Part shown: positions 6,967 through 16,116 of the stretch, piece by piece
Numbering within the stretch: the first letter of the stretch is position 1
Layout of the letters: each line of letters opens with the position of its first letter
NCBI GenBank assembly: GCA_041639705.1
Contig: JBEQBT010000042.1
Span: 1-18,228, forward strand
Direction of reading: 5' to 3'
DNA: 18,228 nucleotides
From: JARDZI01 sp041639705
Lineage (GTDB): Bacteria; Bacillota; Clostridia; Clostridiales; Caloramatoraceae
Position numbers and translations under genes: made by a program
Notes under the pieces: model-generated
The model's database searches: none
What the model saw: only the letters and a program-made list of their open reading frames with translations
What the model was told of the DNA's origin: nothing

Positions 6967-6996
6967 TTGTACTTTAAGTGAAAATATTGTTATAAT
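6967..6996 (+). promoter_or_regulatory. Sigma-A-like promoter of the fapA-che-fli operon
   Basis: A perfect TATAAT lies at 6991-6996 and is preceded by TGT, giving an extended -10 element. A partial -35 TTGTAC lies at 6967-6972, 18 bases upstream. It sits 70 bases before fapA in the spacer after the rnpB terminators. No sigma-D (TAAA-N15-GCCGATAA) signature was found in this spacer. Confidence 0.5.
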
Positions 6997-7065
6997 TTAA
7001 TATATGATTAAAAGTAAAGTCAAATTATGCAATAATCTATGAAATATCCATAGGGGGGAGTACTT

Positions 7066-8946
7066 ATGCTATATACTGGTAAGACAGTTGATGAAGCCCT
7101 TATAAATGCTGAAAAGGATACTGGACGTGATAGAAATAGTTTTATTTTTACTGTCAGCGAAAGAAAGAATGGTTTGTTTGGTAGTAAAGAAATAGTTATT
7201 GATGTACAAGGATTTAAACAAAATGGGGAAATTGAAATTAGAAATGGTAAGGTTTTTTATCATTCTGGAGATATTAACCCCTCAATTACCTCTGGTGATA
7301 ATATTCTTGTTAAAGTAAATAATAACATTGTACTCTCAAAAACATTTATTAAAGAGGATGATACTGTTGTTATTGAACCACTAAATACTTATTCAAACAA
7401 AACAATTAACATTGAAGTTTCTGATGATAAGCTTTATGCATATCTAGAAATCGTATATACACCCAAAAGAGAATTTAATATACTGGACACGGATGCTGCT
7501 TCTGAAATAATTGTACAAGCAAAATGTATAAAGGAAAAGTATCCAGAACCTTATTTAAAAAAAGATATAGAGGAACTACTTAACTTGAATAAAATAAAAT
7601 ACGGTATTAAGTGGGAAAACCTATCTGTGATTTTAAAAGGAGGGAAATATTGCATCGCCCAGGGATTACCCCCTAAAGATCCTAGAGATGATTCTATAAA
7701 ATATCTATATAACAGCAGTTCAGAGAAAAAGCCTGTAGAAATAAACGGAAAGGTCGATTATTTAAGTATAGGTACAGTTGACAGTGTAGAAGCTGGAACC
7801 ATAATAGCTATCCGTGAAGAGGGAGAAGATGGAACCCCAGGTTATGATGTATATGGTAGTATAATACAAGCTGCGAAAAAAAAGACATATAAATTTAAAA
7901 AGGGACCTGGAAGCGAAATATTAGATGATGGGAAACGTGTTATAGCATCTGTTAAAGGAATGGTTTCAGTTAAGAATGATATAATATGTGTATTCCCTAC
8001 ACATAACATAAATGGAGATGTGGATATAAAGACTGGAAATATTCAGTTTGACGGAGATGTTGTAGTAAAAGGGAATGTAAGGGAAGGTTTAAAAATCAAT
8101 GCAGGAAACGATGTTACTATTTATGGGAATGTTGCTGAGGCTAACATTTCCAGCGGTGGAAATATCCGAATTGAAAAAAATGTTATATCTAGTGTATTAA
8201 AAGCAGGAGATAAACAAATAAATGACCTAAGAACTATTCAATATATAAAAGCTTACTGTGATTTTATAAATAATATTATTAATGCTTATTATGAATTCAA
8301 TAAACTAGGAAAAATATCTTCTAGTGCAAATGTTGGAACTATATTAAAAGTATTATTACAATCTAAATATAAACATTGTAAAGACCAGATAATAGAAGGT
8401 ATAGATTTTATATCAAAAAATCGAATTAGAGAAGACATGAAAAATCTGTGGGATGATGGTATAAAATTGTACAGATTAATCGAAGATGGAGAATTAACTG
8501 ACATAAAATATGCAATTACAATTAGTCATTTATATAATGATTTTATTAGTAAACATGATATTATTTCGACGCCAGCTGACGTAATGATAGGTTATTCTCA
8601 AAATTCTAGTATATATGCAACGAATAATGTAGAAGTCAGAGGAAAAGGTTGCTATAATACTAGTATAATTGCTCAAAATAAGGTTATTTTTACTGGATTT
8701 CCAGGAATCATACGTGGTGGACAAATTAGTGGAGCAAAAGGGATTATTGCAAAGGAAGTTGGTTCAAATGCAGGAGTTATAACCTTTTTAAAAACTGCTA
8801 AGGATGGAACAATAGAGGCAAATGTTGTATATCAAAATACAGTGTTATGCCTTGGTGAACAATCCTATAGAATTGATAATCCTGCAAAAGCTCTTAAGGC
8901 TTACATAGAAAAGGGCGAAATAATTGTTGAAAAATTTAAATTGTAA
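7066..8946 (+). CDS. FapA-family (DUF342) flagellar assembly protein A domain protein
   Basis: This is a 626-residue protein of the FapA/DUF342 family (COG1315). The N-terminal segment (residues 1 to about 47, LYTGKTVDEALINAEKD...NGLFGSKEIVIDV) resembles the small Jag-N-like domain found in these proteins. The FapA N domain follows, with GTVDSVEAGTIIAIREEG and the GTPGYDVYG motif near residues 237-267. Then comes a beta-solenoid of short repeats (residues about 310-375, GDVVVKGNVREG and GNDVTIYGNVAE). A helical insertion at about 385-500 is followed by a return of the solenoid at about 510-585. No signal peptide or membrane segment is seen. Family members are associated with flagellar assembly or polar localisation, but the biochemical role is unclear. 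It heads the che operon. GGGGGGAG at 7052-7059 is the ribosome binding site. Confidence 0.85.
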   Translation: MLYTGKTVDEALINAEKDTGRDRNSFIFTVSERKNGLFGSKEIVIDVQGFKQNGEIEIRNGKVFYHSGDINPSITSGDNILVKVNNNIVLSKTFIKEDDTVVIEPLNTYSNKTINIEVSDDKLYAYLEIVYTPKREFNILDTDAASEIIVQAKCIKEKYPEPYLKKDIEELLNLNKIKYGIKWENLSVILKGGKYCIAQGLPPKDPRDDSIKYLYNSSSEKKPVEINGKVDYLSIGTVDSVEAGTIIAIREEGEDGTPGYDVYGSIIQAAKKKTYKFKKGPGSEILDDGKRVIASVKGMVSVKNDIICVFPTHNINGDVDIKTGNIQFDGDVVVKGNVREGLKINAGNDVTIYGNVAEANISSGGNIRIEKNVISSVLKAGDKQINDLRTIQYIKAYCDFINNIINAYYEFNKLGKISSSANVGTILKVLLQSKYKHCKDQIIEGIDFISKNRIREDMKNLWDDGIKLYRLIEDGELTDIKYAITISHLYNDFISKHDIISTPADVMIGYSQNSSIYATNNVEVRGKGCYNTSIIAQNKVIFTGFPGIIRGGQISGAKGIIAKEVGSNAGVITFLKTAKDGTIEANVVYQNTVLCLGEQSYRIDNPAKALKAYIEKGEIIVEKFKL

Positions 8947-8960
8947 TAAGAGGTGGAATT

Positions 8961-9416
8961 ATGATATCTAATAAAAAAATTCTTGTTTTCAAAATTGCTG
9001 GTGAGGAATTTGCAGCAGATATAATGCAAGTAGAAAGAATTCTTGGATTTTCAGAACCAACAAAGGTTCCTGAAGCTCCAGTGTTTGTAAAGGGTGTTAT
9101 CAAATATCAAGGCAAAATAATACCAGTAATTGACTTAAATATAAGACTTCATATGGAAAAAACTAATTTAAGCAATGATTCAAAAATTATTATTGTAAAG
9201 CACAATGAAATGAGCATTGGTTTAATTGTAGATATGGTATCTGAGGTTGTAGATATAGTTGATGATGATATAGATAATGCTCCAGATATCGTAAAAGGAA
9301 TATCAAACAAATATATAATGGGTATGATTAAGTTAGATGAAAGAATAATAATACTTCTTGATACAGAAAAAATATTAACAATAGATCAGGTAAATGAACT
9401 TAGTTTATTGTCATAA
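8961..9416 (+). CDS. cheW: Chemotaxis coupling protein CheW (first copy)
   Basis: CheW is a cytoplasmic adaptor that links chemoreceptors to the kinase CheA in the signalling array. The 151 residues form a single CheW/SH3-like fold: KILVFKIAGEEFAADIMQVERIL, the conserved KVPEAPVFVKGVIKYQGKIIPVIDL stretch (given here in two parts of one motif), and IGLIVDMVSEVVDI. The ATG has AGAGGTGG upstream and the gap after fapA is 14 bases. It differs clearly from the second CheW at 14724, so this is not a recent duplication. It could also serve a specific receptor subset. Confidence 0.93.
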   Translation: MISNKKILVFKIAGEEFAADIMQVERILGFSEPTKVPEAPVFVKGVIKYQGKIIPVIDLNIRLHMEKTNLSNDSKIIIVKHNEMSIGLIVDMVSEVVDIVDDDIDNAPDIVKGISNKYIMGMIKLDERIIILLDTEKILTIDQVNELSLLS

Positions 9417-9433
9417 TAGTAAGAGGAGATAGT

Positions 9434-9922
9434 ATGGAGGAAAAAGAAGTAAAAGTTGGAATTGGAGATTTAAATGTAGTTTTACCACCTGATAAACTAA
9501 TAACTCTAGGATTGGGGTCATGTGTAGGTATAGCAATTATTGATAGTATTAATAAAATAGCTGGACTTGCTCATATTATGCTTCCTGATAGCACAAGCTT
9601 CACAAACCAGAATAACCCCATGAAATTTGCAGATCTTGCAATTCCAATACTTGTAAATAAAATGGAGAAGGCAGGGGCAAATAGAAGGATTCTAAAGGCT
9701 AAAATTGCAGGTGGTGCAAGTATGTTTTCATTTCCAGAAAAAAATCCACTTATGGATATTGGTGGCAGAAATGGAATAGCTGTTAAGGCCGTACTTCAAA
9801 AATTAAATATACCTATTGTATCTGAAGATCTTGGGGGAAATTCAGGAAGAACAATGATAGTAGAAGCAATAAATGGTAAGGTTTTTATTAGAACTGTAGG
9901 AAAGGGGATAAAAGAATTTTAA
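9434..9922 (+). CDS. cheD: Chemoreceptor glutamine deamidase CheD
   Basis: CheD deamidates glutamines in methyl-accepting chemoreceptors and, in Bacillus-type pathways, binds CheC and stimulates its phosphatase activity. The catalytic triad positions are visible: Thr24 and Cys30 in TLGLGSCVGIAI, and His47 in AGLAHIMLPDS. KIAGGASMF follows. The 162-residue length is normal. AGAGGAG upstream of ATG 9434 is a strong ribosome binding site. The stop is separated from cheB by one base, suggesting translational coupling. CheC lies further down the same operon, consistent with a CheC-CheD feedback pair. Confidence 0.95.
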   Translation: MEEKEVKVGIGDLNVVLPPDKLITLGLGSCVGIAIIDSINKIAGLAHIMLPDSTSFTNQNNPMKFADLAIPILVNKMEKAGANRRILKAKIAGGASMFSFPEKNPLMDIGGRNGIAVKAVLQKLNIPIVSEDLGGNSGRTMIVEAINGKVFIRTVGKGIKEF

Positions 9923-9923
9923 T

Positions 9924-10982
9924 ATGAATGAAAAGATTAGGGTACTCGTAGTAGATGATTCAGCTTTTATGAGAAAAATGATTTCTGATATGTTAAGCGG
10001 TCAATCAGACATAGAAGTAATTGATACAGCCCGAGATGGAGAAGCAGCTATATTGAAAACTGCAGCCCTTAAACCAGATGTTATTACTTTAGATGTGGAA
10101 ATGCCAAAAATAAATGGCCTTGAAGCTTTAAAGGAAATAAAGAAAATAAGCACGGCACAGGTTATTATGTTAAGCAGTCTTACCTCAGAGGGTTCAAACA
10201 TAACAATAGAAGCACTTCATTCTGGTGCCTTTGATTTTATACAGAAGCCTTCTGGAGCAATTTCACTAGATATTGATAAGATTAAGGATGATTTGATTGA
10301 AAAAGTAAGATATTCAAAATCATATAAGATAAAATTGCAGAATATTAAACCTAAAACTCAATATACAACAAAAACCCAGAATATTATTAAAACACCAGAA
10401 TACAAAATAACTAATGACAAAATTGAGGCTGTTGTTATAGGCGCATCCACAGGTGGTCCAAGAGTATTATATGAATTGATTACAAAATTGCCATATGATT
10501 TAAACATTCCAGTTTTTGTAGTACAACATATGCCTGCCGGATTTACAAAAGCATTTGCTGAAAGAATAAATAAAAACACTGGGTTAACAGTTTTAGAAGC
10601 AGCTGACGGAGACTTGATTCAACCTAATAAGGTTTATATTGCACCTGGAGGCTACCACATGTTTGTTAATAGAAACAACATAAGGCTTGACTTATCACCT
10701 ACAATTCATGGGGTAAGGCCTGCAGTAGATAAGCTTTTCATATCAGCAGCTGATAGCTACAAAGGAAAACTTGTAGCATGTATACTTACTGGTATGGGTA
10801 GGGATGGTGCAGAAGGAATCAAAGTAATAAAAAACCTTGGTGGATATACAATTGCTCAAGATGAAGATAGCTCAACAATATACGGAATGCCAAGGGCTGC
10901 ATTTGAAACAGGGTGCATTGATATAGTTCTGCCCGAGAACAAAATACCTCAAGAAATAACTAGAGCTGTTAAGAGGATGTGA
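9924..10982 (+). CDS. cheB: Chemotaxis response regulator protein-glutamate methylesterase CheB
   Basis: CheB removes methyl groups from receptor glutamates, for adaptation, when phosphorylated by CheA. The receiver domain (residues 1 to about 120) has D11, D12 and the phospho-acceptor D57, with KPSG at 108-111. A linker of about 45 residues precedes the methylesterase domain. Its catalytic triad is visible as S175 (GASTGG), H202 (VVQHMPAGF) and D294 (GMGRDGAEG). The 352-residue length is typical. The ATG lies one base after the cheD stop, with AAGGGGA at about 9901-9907 as a somewhat distant ribosome binding site. cheR follows after four bases, so methylation and demethylation enzymes are paired. 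Confidence 0.97.
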   Translation: MNEKIRVLVVDDSAFMRKMISDMLSGQSDIEVIDTARDGEAAILKTAALKPDVITLDVEMPKINGLEALKEIKKISTAQVIMLSSLTSEGSNITIEALHSGAFDFIQKPSGAISLDIDKIKDDLIEKVRYSKSYKIKLQNIKPKTQYTTKTQNIIKTPEYKITNDKIEAVVIGASTGGPRVLYELITKLPYDLNIPVFVVQHMPAGFTKAFAERINKNTGLTVLEAADGDLIQPNKVYIAPGGYHMFVNRNNIRLDLSPTIHGVRPAVDKLFISAADSYKGKLVACILTGMGRDGAEGIKVIKNLGGYTIAQDEDSSTIYGMPRAAFETGCIDIVLPENKIPQEITRAVKRM

Positions 10983-10986
10983 TAAT

Positions 10987-11763
10987 ATGGAATTAACTAA
11001 ACTAGATTCATTTGTTCTAAAGGAATATGGTATCAATTTATCAGCATACAAGTCAAAACAGCTTGTTAGAAGAATAGAAAGCTTTATTAATAGATGTGGA
11101 GTATCGGGAGAAACTGAGTTTATTAATCTTCTTAAAAATGATATGCAGCTTAGCAAAAAATTTCAAGATCATTTGACCATAAATGTTTCAGAGTTTTTTA
11201 GAAATCGAGAAATGTTTTATGATTTAGAACAAAAGATCAAAGAAAACCTACACCCTGAAAAAAATACAATTAAAATATGGAGTGCTGCTTGCTCTAATGG
11301 CTCAGAACCATATACTTTAGCTATTATAATGGACAGGCTTACTCCTGGTAAAAAGCATAATATAATAGCTACTGATATTGATTCAACAATTTTAAATACT
11401 GCAAAAGCAGGAGTTTATATTAAGAACGATATTAAAAATGTTGACCCAATGCTCTTAAATAAGTATTTTACTAATATAGGTGAAGTTTTTTCAATAAAGG
11501 ACGAAATAAAAAATAGAGTCGTTTTTAGAAAGCATGACCTTATACTTGATAAATATGATAATGCTTTTGATTTAATTGTTTGTAGAAATGTGGTTATTTA
11601 TTTTACATTGGAAGCGAAAAATCAAGTATACAAAAAGTTTTATGAGGCCATGAAGCCTGGAGCTCTTTTATTTGTTGGTGCTACAGAAAGTATTTATAAT
11701 TATCGTGAGCTTGGTTTTGAAAAGGCTTCCACCTTTATTTATAGAAAAGCAGGAGGTAATTAA
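10987..11763 (+). CDS. cheR: Chemotaxis protein methyltransferase CheR
   Basis: CheR uses SAM to methylate glutamates of chemoreceptors. The N-terminal helical domain contains YKSKQLVRRIESFINRCG. The characteristic INVSEFFRN lies at residues 65-73. The SAM-binding part shows IWSAACSNGSEPYTLAI (97-113, with E108), the acidic ATDID at 128-132, and FDLIVCRNVVIYF. The 258-residue length is normal. GTGATAAT precedes the ATG, and the start is four bases after the cheB stop. The cheA ribosome binding site AGGAGGT is embedded in its last codons (RKAGGN). Confidence 0.97.
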   Translation: MELTKLDSFVLKEYGINLSAYKSKQLVRRIESFINRCGVSGETEFINLLKNDMQLSKKFQDHLTINVSEFFRNREMFYDLEQKIKENLHPEKNTIKIWSAACSNGSEPYTLAIIMDRLTPGKKHNIIATDIDSTILNTAKAGVYIKNDIKNVDPMLLNKYFTNIGEVFSIKDEIKNRVVFRKHDLILDKYDNAFDLIVCRNVVIYFTLEAKNQVYKKFYEAMKPGALLFVGATESIYNYRELGFEKASTFIYRKAGGN

Positions 11764-11764
11764 T

Positions 11765-13717
11765 ATGGATATGTCCCAATATCTAAATATGTTTCTTGAA
11801 GAATCTCTTGAAAATCTTGAAGTTTTAAATTCAAGTATATTAGAACTTGAAAATAATCCTGAAGACAAAGAAACTATCAATTCAATATTCAGGGTTGCAC
11901 ATACACTAAAAGGAATGTCTGCAAGTATGGGATTTACAGATATTGCTGATTTAACACATAACATGGAAAATGTTCTTGAAAAGTTTAAAACTGATAAGCT
12001 TAAGATTACAAGTGCTGTAATTACAATATTGTTTAAGTGTTTGGATATGCTAGAATTAATGATTGACAATGTAAAACAGGGCAAGGATGAAAGGGTAAAT
12101 ACTGATGAAATAATTGATATGTTAAAAAATATTGGTAATGGGAATATGGAAGAAACAAGCAAAGTAGAAGCGACGGAAGTTAAACCTAATATGGAATTAA
12201 ATGTTTATGATATAAACGTTATCAAACAGGCTTACCAAAGAGGTTATAAGGTTTTCTCTGTTACTGTTGAACTTTATGAAAATACATTACTAAAATCTGC
12301 TAGGGCATATTTGGTTCATAAAACTGTTGAAGAATTAGGAGAAATAATAAAAACAAATCCAACTGTAGAAGATTTAGAACAGGAAAAGTTTGAAAATACA
12401 TTTAGTATTATGGTTATAACCCAAAGGAACCTAAATGATGTTAAGTCTGCAATAGATAAAATTTCTGAAATAAAAAATGTAAATGTAATAGAAGTGCTTT
12501 TAAATGATAATACAGCTGAACAAAGAATACATACAAATGTTCAAAGTACAAATGAACAAAAGACAGAGGAAGAGAAAAATACAAAAAAAGTGCATCAGTC
12601 AGTTAGGGTTGATTTGGAAAGACTAGATATGCTTATGACTTTAGTTGGGGAACTTGTAATTCACAGAACAAGATTAGAGCAATTAACAAACATCCATAAG
12701 CTTGGAGATTTAAATGAAACATTAGAACAAGTTGGAAGAATCTCATCGGACCTGCAGGATCTAGTAATGAAGGTTAGAATGCTTCCAGTAGAAAGGGTAT
12801 TCAATAGATTCCCAAGAATGGTAAGAGATTTAGCCCATGAATTAAATAAAGATATTGATTTAATTATTGAAGGAGAAACAACAGAGCTTGATAGAACAGT
12901 AATTGAAGAAATCGGTGAACCTTTAGTTCATCTAATTAGAAATGCTGCTGATCATGGACTTGAATCTCCAGAAGAAAGAATTAGAAATGGAAAGAGTTCA
13001 AAGGGAACAATAAAATTAATTGCTTATCAAGAGGGTAACAAAGCTGTAATTAAAGTTGAAGATGATGGTAAGGGATTGGACATTGAAAAAATAAGGAAAA
13101 AGGCTAATAACAGTGGAATTGATACAGAAGGCATGTCAAATGGGGATATAAAGAATCTCATATTTATGCAAGGCTTCAGTACAAGTGATGAGGTTACTGA
13201 TGTATCAGGACGTGGAGTTGGTATGGATGTTGTAAAAACTAAAATATCAACATTAGGTGGAACAATTGATGTGGTTAGTGAAATTGGAAAGGGAACTGCA
13301 GTTATTGTAAGGCTTCCCCTAACACTCTCAATAATTCAAGCATTGCTTGTAAATGTTGGAGAAGATACTTTTGCTATCTCCCTAGGCTTTGTAGATAAAA
13401 TTATAAATATTAATACTGATGATATAAGAACAACTAATAACAAGGAAATTATATTATACAGGAACAATGTTATACCAATAGTTAGAGCAGCAAAAAAACT
13501 TAACATAAGTGAAAATGACAATAGGGATAAATTTGTAGTTATTGTAAACGTTGGAGAGAGAAAAATAGGTATTCTTGTTGATTCACTTTCCGGTCAACAG
13601 GAAATAGTAATAAAACCAGTTGGCAAAACACTTCAGAATCTTAAGGAATATGTTGGAGCCACAATACTTGGTGATGGACTGGTAACTCTAATTTTAGATG
13701 TTGCTGCATTAGTATGA
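11765..13717 (+). CDS. cheA: Chemotaxis histidine kinase CheA
   Basis: CheA autophosphorylates in response to receptor state and passes phosphate to CheY and CheB. Domains in order: P1 Hpt (residues 1 to about 105, phosphorylated His46 in IFRVAHTLKGMSASM), P2 response-regulator docking (about 165-255), and P3 dimerisation (about 275-340). P4 ATPase follows, with N393 in RNAADHGLESPEER, VEDDGKGLD, and G482 in GRGVGMDVVKTK. P5 CheW-like covers about 515-650. The frame stays open upstream to 11672. The start at 11765 is chosen because AGGAGGT at 11751-11757 has a seven-base spacing and MDMSQYLNMFLEE is the expected CheA N-terminus. That gives 650 residues. It lies one base after the cheR stop. 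Confidence 0.97.
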   Translation: MDMSQYLNMFLEESLENLEVLNSSILELENNPEDKETINSIFRVAHTLKGMSASMGFTDIADLTHNMENVLEKFKTDKLKITSAVITILFKCLDMLELMIDNVKQGKDERVNTDEIIDMLKNIGNGNMEETSKVEATEVKPNMELNVYDINVIKQAYQRGYKVFSVTVELYENTLLKSARAYLVHKTVEELGEIIKTNPTVEDLEQEKFENTFSIMVITQRNLNDVKSAIDKISEIKNVNVIEVLLNDNTAEQRIHTNVQSTNEQKTEEEKNTKKVHQSVRVDLERLDMLMTLVGELVIHRTRLEQLTNIHKLGDLNETLEQVGRISSDLQDLVMKVRMLPVERVFNRFPRMVRDLAHELNKDIDLIIEGETTELDRTVIEEIGEPLVHLIRNAADHGLESPEERIRNGKSSKGTIKLIAYQEGNKAVIKVEDDGKGLDIEKIRKKANNSGIDTEGMSNGDIKNLIFMQGFSTSDEVTDVSGRGVGMDVVKTKISTLGGTIDVVSEIGKGTAVIVRLPLTLSIIQALLVNVGEDTFAISLGFVDKIININTDDIRTTNNKEIILYRNNVIPIVRAAKKLNISENDNRDKFVVIVNVGERKIGILVDSLSGQQEIVIKPVGKTLQNLKEYVGATILGDGLVTLILDVAALV

Positions 13718-13730
13718 GGTAGGTGATATT

Positions 13731-14333
13731 TTGGATAAGGAGTTAAGCGAAATACAGTTAGATGCTTTAAAAGAAGTAGGAAATATCGGAGCTGGCAATG
13801 CTGCAACTGCATTATCACAAATGTTAAATAAAAAAATTGACATGACTGTACCTGAAGTTGATATACTGCCCTATGATGAGATGATAAAAAGAATTGGAGC
13901 TGATGAGGATATAGTTGTGGCTGTTCTTTTAAATGCATATGGAGATGCACCTGGAAATTTGCTTTTTATAATGAATTATGAAAAGGCACAGGAATTCTCT
14001 AGAGTTCTTTTAAATGGCTTTGGTGATGTAACTGAAGATTTATATATCTCTGTATTTCAAGAGATAGGAAATATTTTAGGTAACTCTTATATAAATGCAA
14101 TTAATAAATTAACAGAACTTAATCTTGTAACTTCAGTACCCTCAGTAGCAGTGGATATGCTAACAGCAGTACTAAGCTCTTCATTTATGTCTGCTGAACA
14201 GTTTGGTGATAACATACTTGCTATTGATACTAACTTTATTGATGACATTGATAAATTAGAATCTGGTGGTAACTTCTTTTATATTCCAAAACCAGGTTCA
14301 CTAAATAAAATTCTTGCAAAACTAGGCTTATAA
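13731..14333 (+). CDS. cheC: CheY-P phosphatase CheC
   Basis: CheC dephosphorylates CheY-P in Bacillus-type chemotaxis and works with CheD. The family motif (D/S)-x3-E-x2-N-x22-P occurs twice and is intact both times: D11, E15, N18, P41 and S107, E111, N114, P137. Both halves should therefore be active. The 200-residue length is typical. The start is a TTG at 13731 with AGGTGAT at 13721-13727. The next in-frame methionine lies well inside the first motif region, so the TTG is needed. It lies 13 bases after cheA and 17 before cheY. Confidence 0.95.
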   Translation: MDKELSEIQLDALKEVGNIGAGNAATALSQMLNKKIDMTVPEVDILPYDEMIKRIGADEDIVVAVLLNAYGDAPGNLLFIMNYEKAQEFSRVLLNGFGDVTEDLYISVFQEIGNILGNSYINAINKLTELNLVTSVPSVAVDMLTAVLSSSFMSAEQFGDNILAIDTNFIDDIDKLESGGNFFYIPKPGSLNKILAKLGL

Positions 14334-14350
14334 TAAAGGGAGGTAATAAA

Positions 14351-14710
14351 ATGCCAAAAGTATTAATTGTTGATGATGCTGCTTTTATGAGAATGATGAT
14401 AAAGGACATATTAGTGAAAAACGGATTTGAAATATCAGGCGAAGCCCCAAATGGATTAAAAGCAATAGAGTTGTATAAGGCTGACAAGCCAGATGTTGTT
14501 ACACTAGATATAACAATGCCAGAAATGGACGGAATTCAAGCATTAAAGGAAATACGAGCTTTCGATCCTAGTTCAAAGATTATTATGTGCTCAGCAATGG
14601 GGCAGCAAGCAATGGTTATGGAAGCTATAAAATCTGGTGCTAAGGACTTTATAGTAAAACCTTTCCAGTCAGAGAGGGTACTAGAAGCTATCAAGAAAGT
14701 TCTTGGATAG
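14351..14710 (+). CDS. cheY: Chemotaxis response regulator CheY
   Basis: CheY is a single-domain receiver that, when phosphorylated by CheA, binds the flagellar switch proteins. Key residues are present: D8 and D9 (metal-binding acidic pair), phospho-acceptor D53 (VVTLDITMPEMDG), S81 at the Thr/Ser switch position, F100 as the aromatic switch residue, and K103 in IVKPF. The 119-residue length is standard and no output domain is attached. The ribosome binding site is GGGAGGT. It sits between its phosphatase gene cheC and the switch genes. Confidence 0.96.
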   Translation: MPKVLIVDDAAFMRMMIKDILVKNGFEISGEAPNGLKAIELYKADKPDVVTLDITMPEMDGIQALKEIRAFDPSSKIIMCSAMGQQAMVMEAIKSGAKDFIVKPFQSERVLEAIKKVLG

Positions 14711-14723
14711 GAGGGGAATGTAA

Positions 14724-15122
14724 ATGCAGATTGTAATATTTACATTGGGAAAAGAGAAATTTGCTTTAGAAACTCAGTTAATTAGTGGTATTGAAAAGGT
14801 CTTAAATATAACAAGAGTTCCTAATACAAAAGATTATATTCGTGGACTAGCAAATTTAAGAGGTAATATAATTACAATAATAGATTTGAAAAAATACTTA
14901 AAAATGGAAAACATAATGAATGAGGAAAATGTTATTATAATCCAATCTGGAGATGAAAGAATTGGACTAATGGTAGATAGTGTTCATGAAGTAGTTGAAG
15001 TAACTGATGATATGCTAGAAAAGTCAAATGATACTGATGAATATATTAAAGGAATAGTTAATTTTAAAGAATATATTGTTACTCTACTGGAGGGTGAAAC
15101 ATTATTAAGTAGGAGGGAATAA
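14724..15122 (+). CDS. cheW: Chemotaxis coupling protein CheW (second copy)
   Basis: This 132-residue single-domain CheW homologue shows the pattern QIVIFTLGKEKFALETQLIS, ITRVPNTKDYIRGLANLRG and IGLMVDSVHEVVEV. It is expected to bind CheA P5 and receptors in the array. It is shorter than the first copy and quite different in sequence, with the core signatures kept. AGGAGGGG at 14709-14716 supports ATG 14724. The stop at 15120-15122 lies one base before fliM, whose ribosome binding site AGGAGG is within its last codons. It might be specialised for a receptor type. Confidence 0.92.
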   Translation: MQIVIFTLGKEKFALETQLISGIEKVLNITRVPNTKDYIRGLANLRGNIITIIDLKKYLKMENIMNEENVIIIQSGDERIGLMVDSVHEVVEVTDDMLEKSNDTDEYIKGIVNFKEYIVTLLEGETLLSRRE

Positions 15123-15123
15123 A

Positions 15124-16116
15124 ATGAGTGAAGTATTATCACAAAATGAAATAGATGCCCTCCTAGCTGCTTTGTCTTCTGGAGAACTAGGAATTGAAGA
15201 GCAACAGGCAAACGAGGAAAAACATAGGGTTAGAAAATATGATTTCAAAAGACCAAATAAGTTTTCAAAGGAACATACTAGAACTCTTGAAATGGTTCAC
15301 GATAATTTTTCTAGAATTGCTTCTAATTATCTAACAGCAAACTTGAGAACCTCTGTTCAGATAAATGTTAGTTCAATTGAACAAACAACCTTTGAAGAGT
15401 TTATACACTCTATACCGAATCCCACAATATTATTAACTTTTTATTTGGAGCCCTTTGAAGGATTGTTTATGTTTGAAACTGGACCTCAATTTGTTTTTCA
15501 ATTAATTGATATTTTATTTGGTGGCCCAGGAAAATCTTCAATCAAGACCAGAGAGTTTACTGAAATTGAAAAAAATATTATGAAAAGAATTAATATGAAG
15601 CTTCTTGAAAACCTAAAAACAGCCTGGGAAGATATTATGGATGTTGAAGTAAAACTAGATAATCTTGAAACGAATCCAGTTTTGAACCAAGTTATAGCTC
15701 CTAATGAACCAGTAGAGCTTATAACTCTATCTGTTGACATAGGAAATAATCAAAGTTTTCTTAACATGTGTATACCTTATATATCTGTAGAAAAATTTAT
15801 GGATAAGCTAGTTATACAGTATAGAACTAAGGTTTCATATAAGGAGGATAATGCGTTCAAAAAGACATTGGAGAAAGGTATTAATTCTGTTGAAATAGAT
15901 GCACTAGTAGAGCTTGGGAAAAGTTATATAACTATAGAGGATTTTTTAAATCTATCTATTGGAGATTGTATAACCTTAAATAAAAAAACAAATGAGCCAA
16001 TAAATATGTATATAGATAACAAACCATATTTTCATGTGTATCCAGGAACAATAGGAAAAAAGGTAGGAGTACAAATAAGCGAAATTATAGATAAGGATGT
16101 GGAAGAATATGAATAG
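15124..16116 (+). CDS. fliM: Flagellar motor switch protein FliM
   Basis: FliM is the C-ring protein that binds CheY-P and sets rotation direction. Residues 3-18 (EVLSQNEIDALLAALS) are the conserved CheY-P-binding peptide. The middle domain includes YDFKRPNKFSKEHTRTLE and the torque-helix region LEPFEGLFMFE...LIDILFGGPG. The C-terminal SpoA domain covers about residues 255-325. The 330-residue length is typical. The start has AGGAGG at 15111-15116. The last eight bases overlap the preferred fliY start, in the usual fliM-fliY coupling. Confidence 0.97.
   Translation: MSEVLSQNEIDALLAALSSGELGIEEQQANEEKHRVRKYDFKRPNKFSKEHTRTLEMVHDNFSRIASNYLTANLRTSVQINVSSIEQTTFEEFIHSIPNPTILLTFYLEPFEGLFMFETGPQFVFQLIDILFGGPGKSSIKTREFTEIEKNIMKRINMKLLENLKTAWEDIMDVEVKLDNLETNPVLNQVIAPNEPVELITLSVDIGNNQSFLNMCIPYISVEKFMDKLVIQYRTKVSYKEDNAFKKTLEKGINSVEIDALVELGKSYITIEDFLNLSIGDCITLNKKTNEPINMYIDNKPYFHVYPGTIGKKVGVQISEIIDKDVEEYE

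Noticed and set aside
11672..11764. 31-residue N-terminal extension of CheA.
   Set aside because: It overlaps cheR out of frame, lacks a ribosome binding site, and the expected CheA N-terminus starts at 11765.
11668..12162. 164-codon minus-strand ORF opposite cheA.
   Set aside because: It is a shadow of the P1-coding region of cheA, low in complexity, with no ribosome binding site.
13633..13950. 105-codon minus-strand ORF across the cheA-cheC junction.
   Set aside because: It is antisense to two well-supported genes and looks like a chance open frame.
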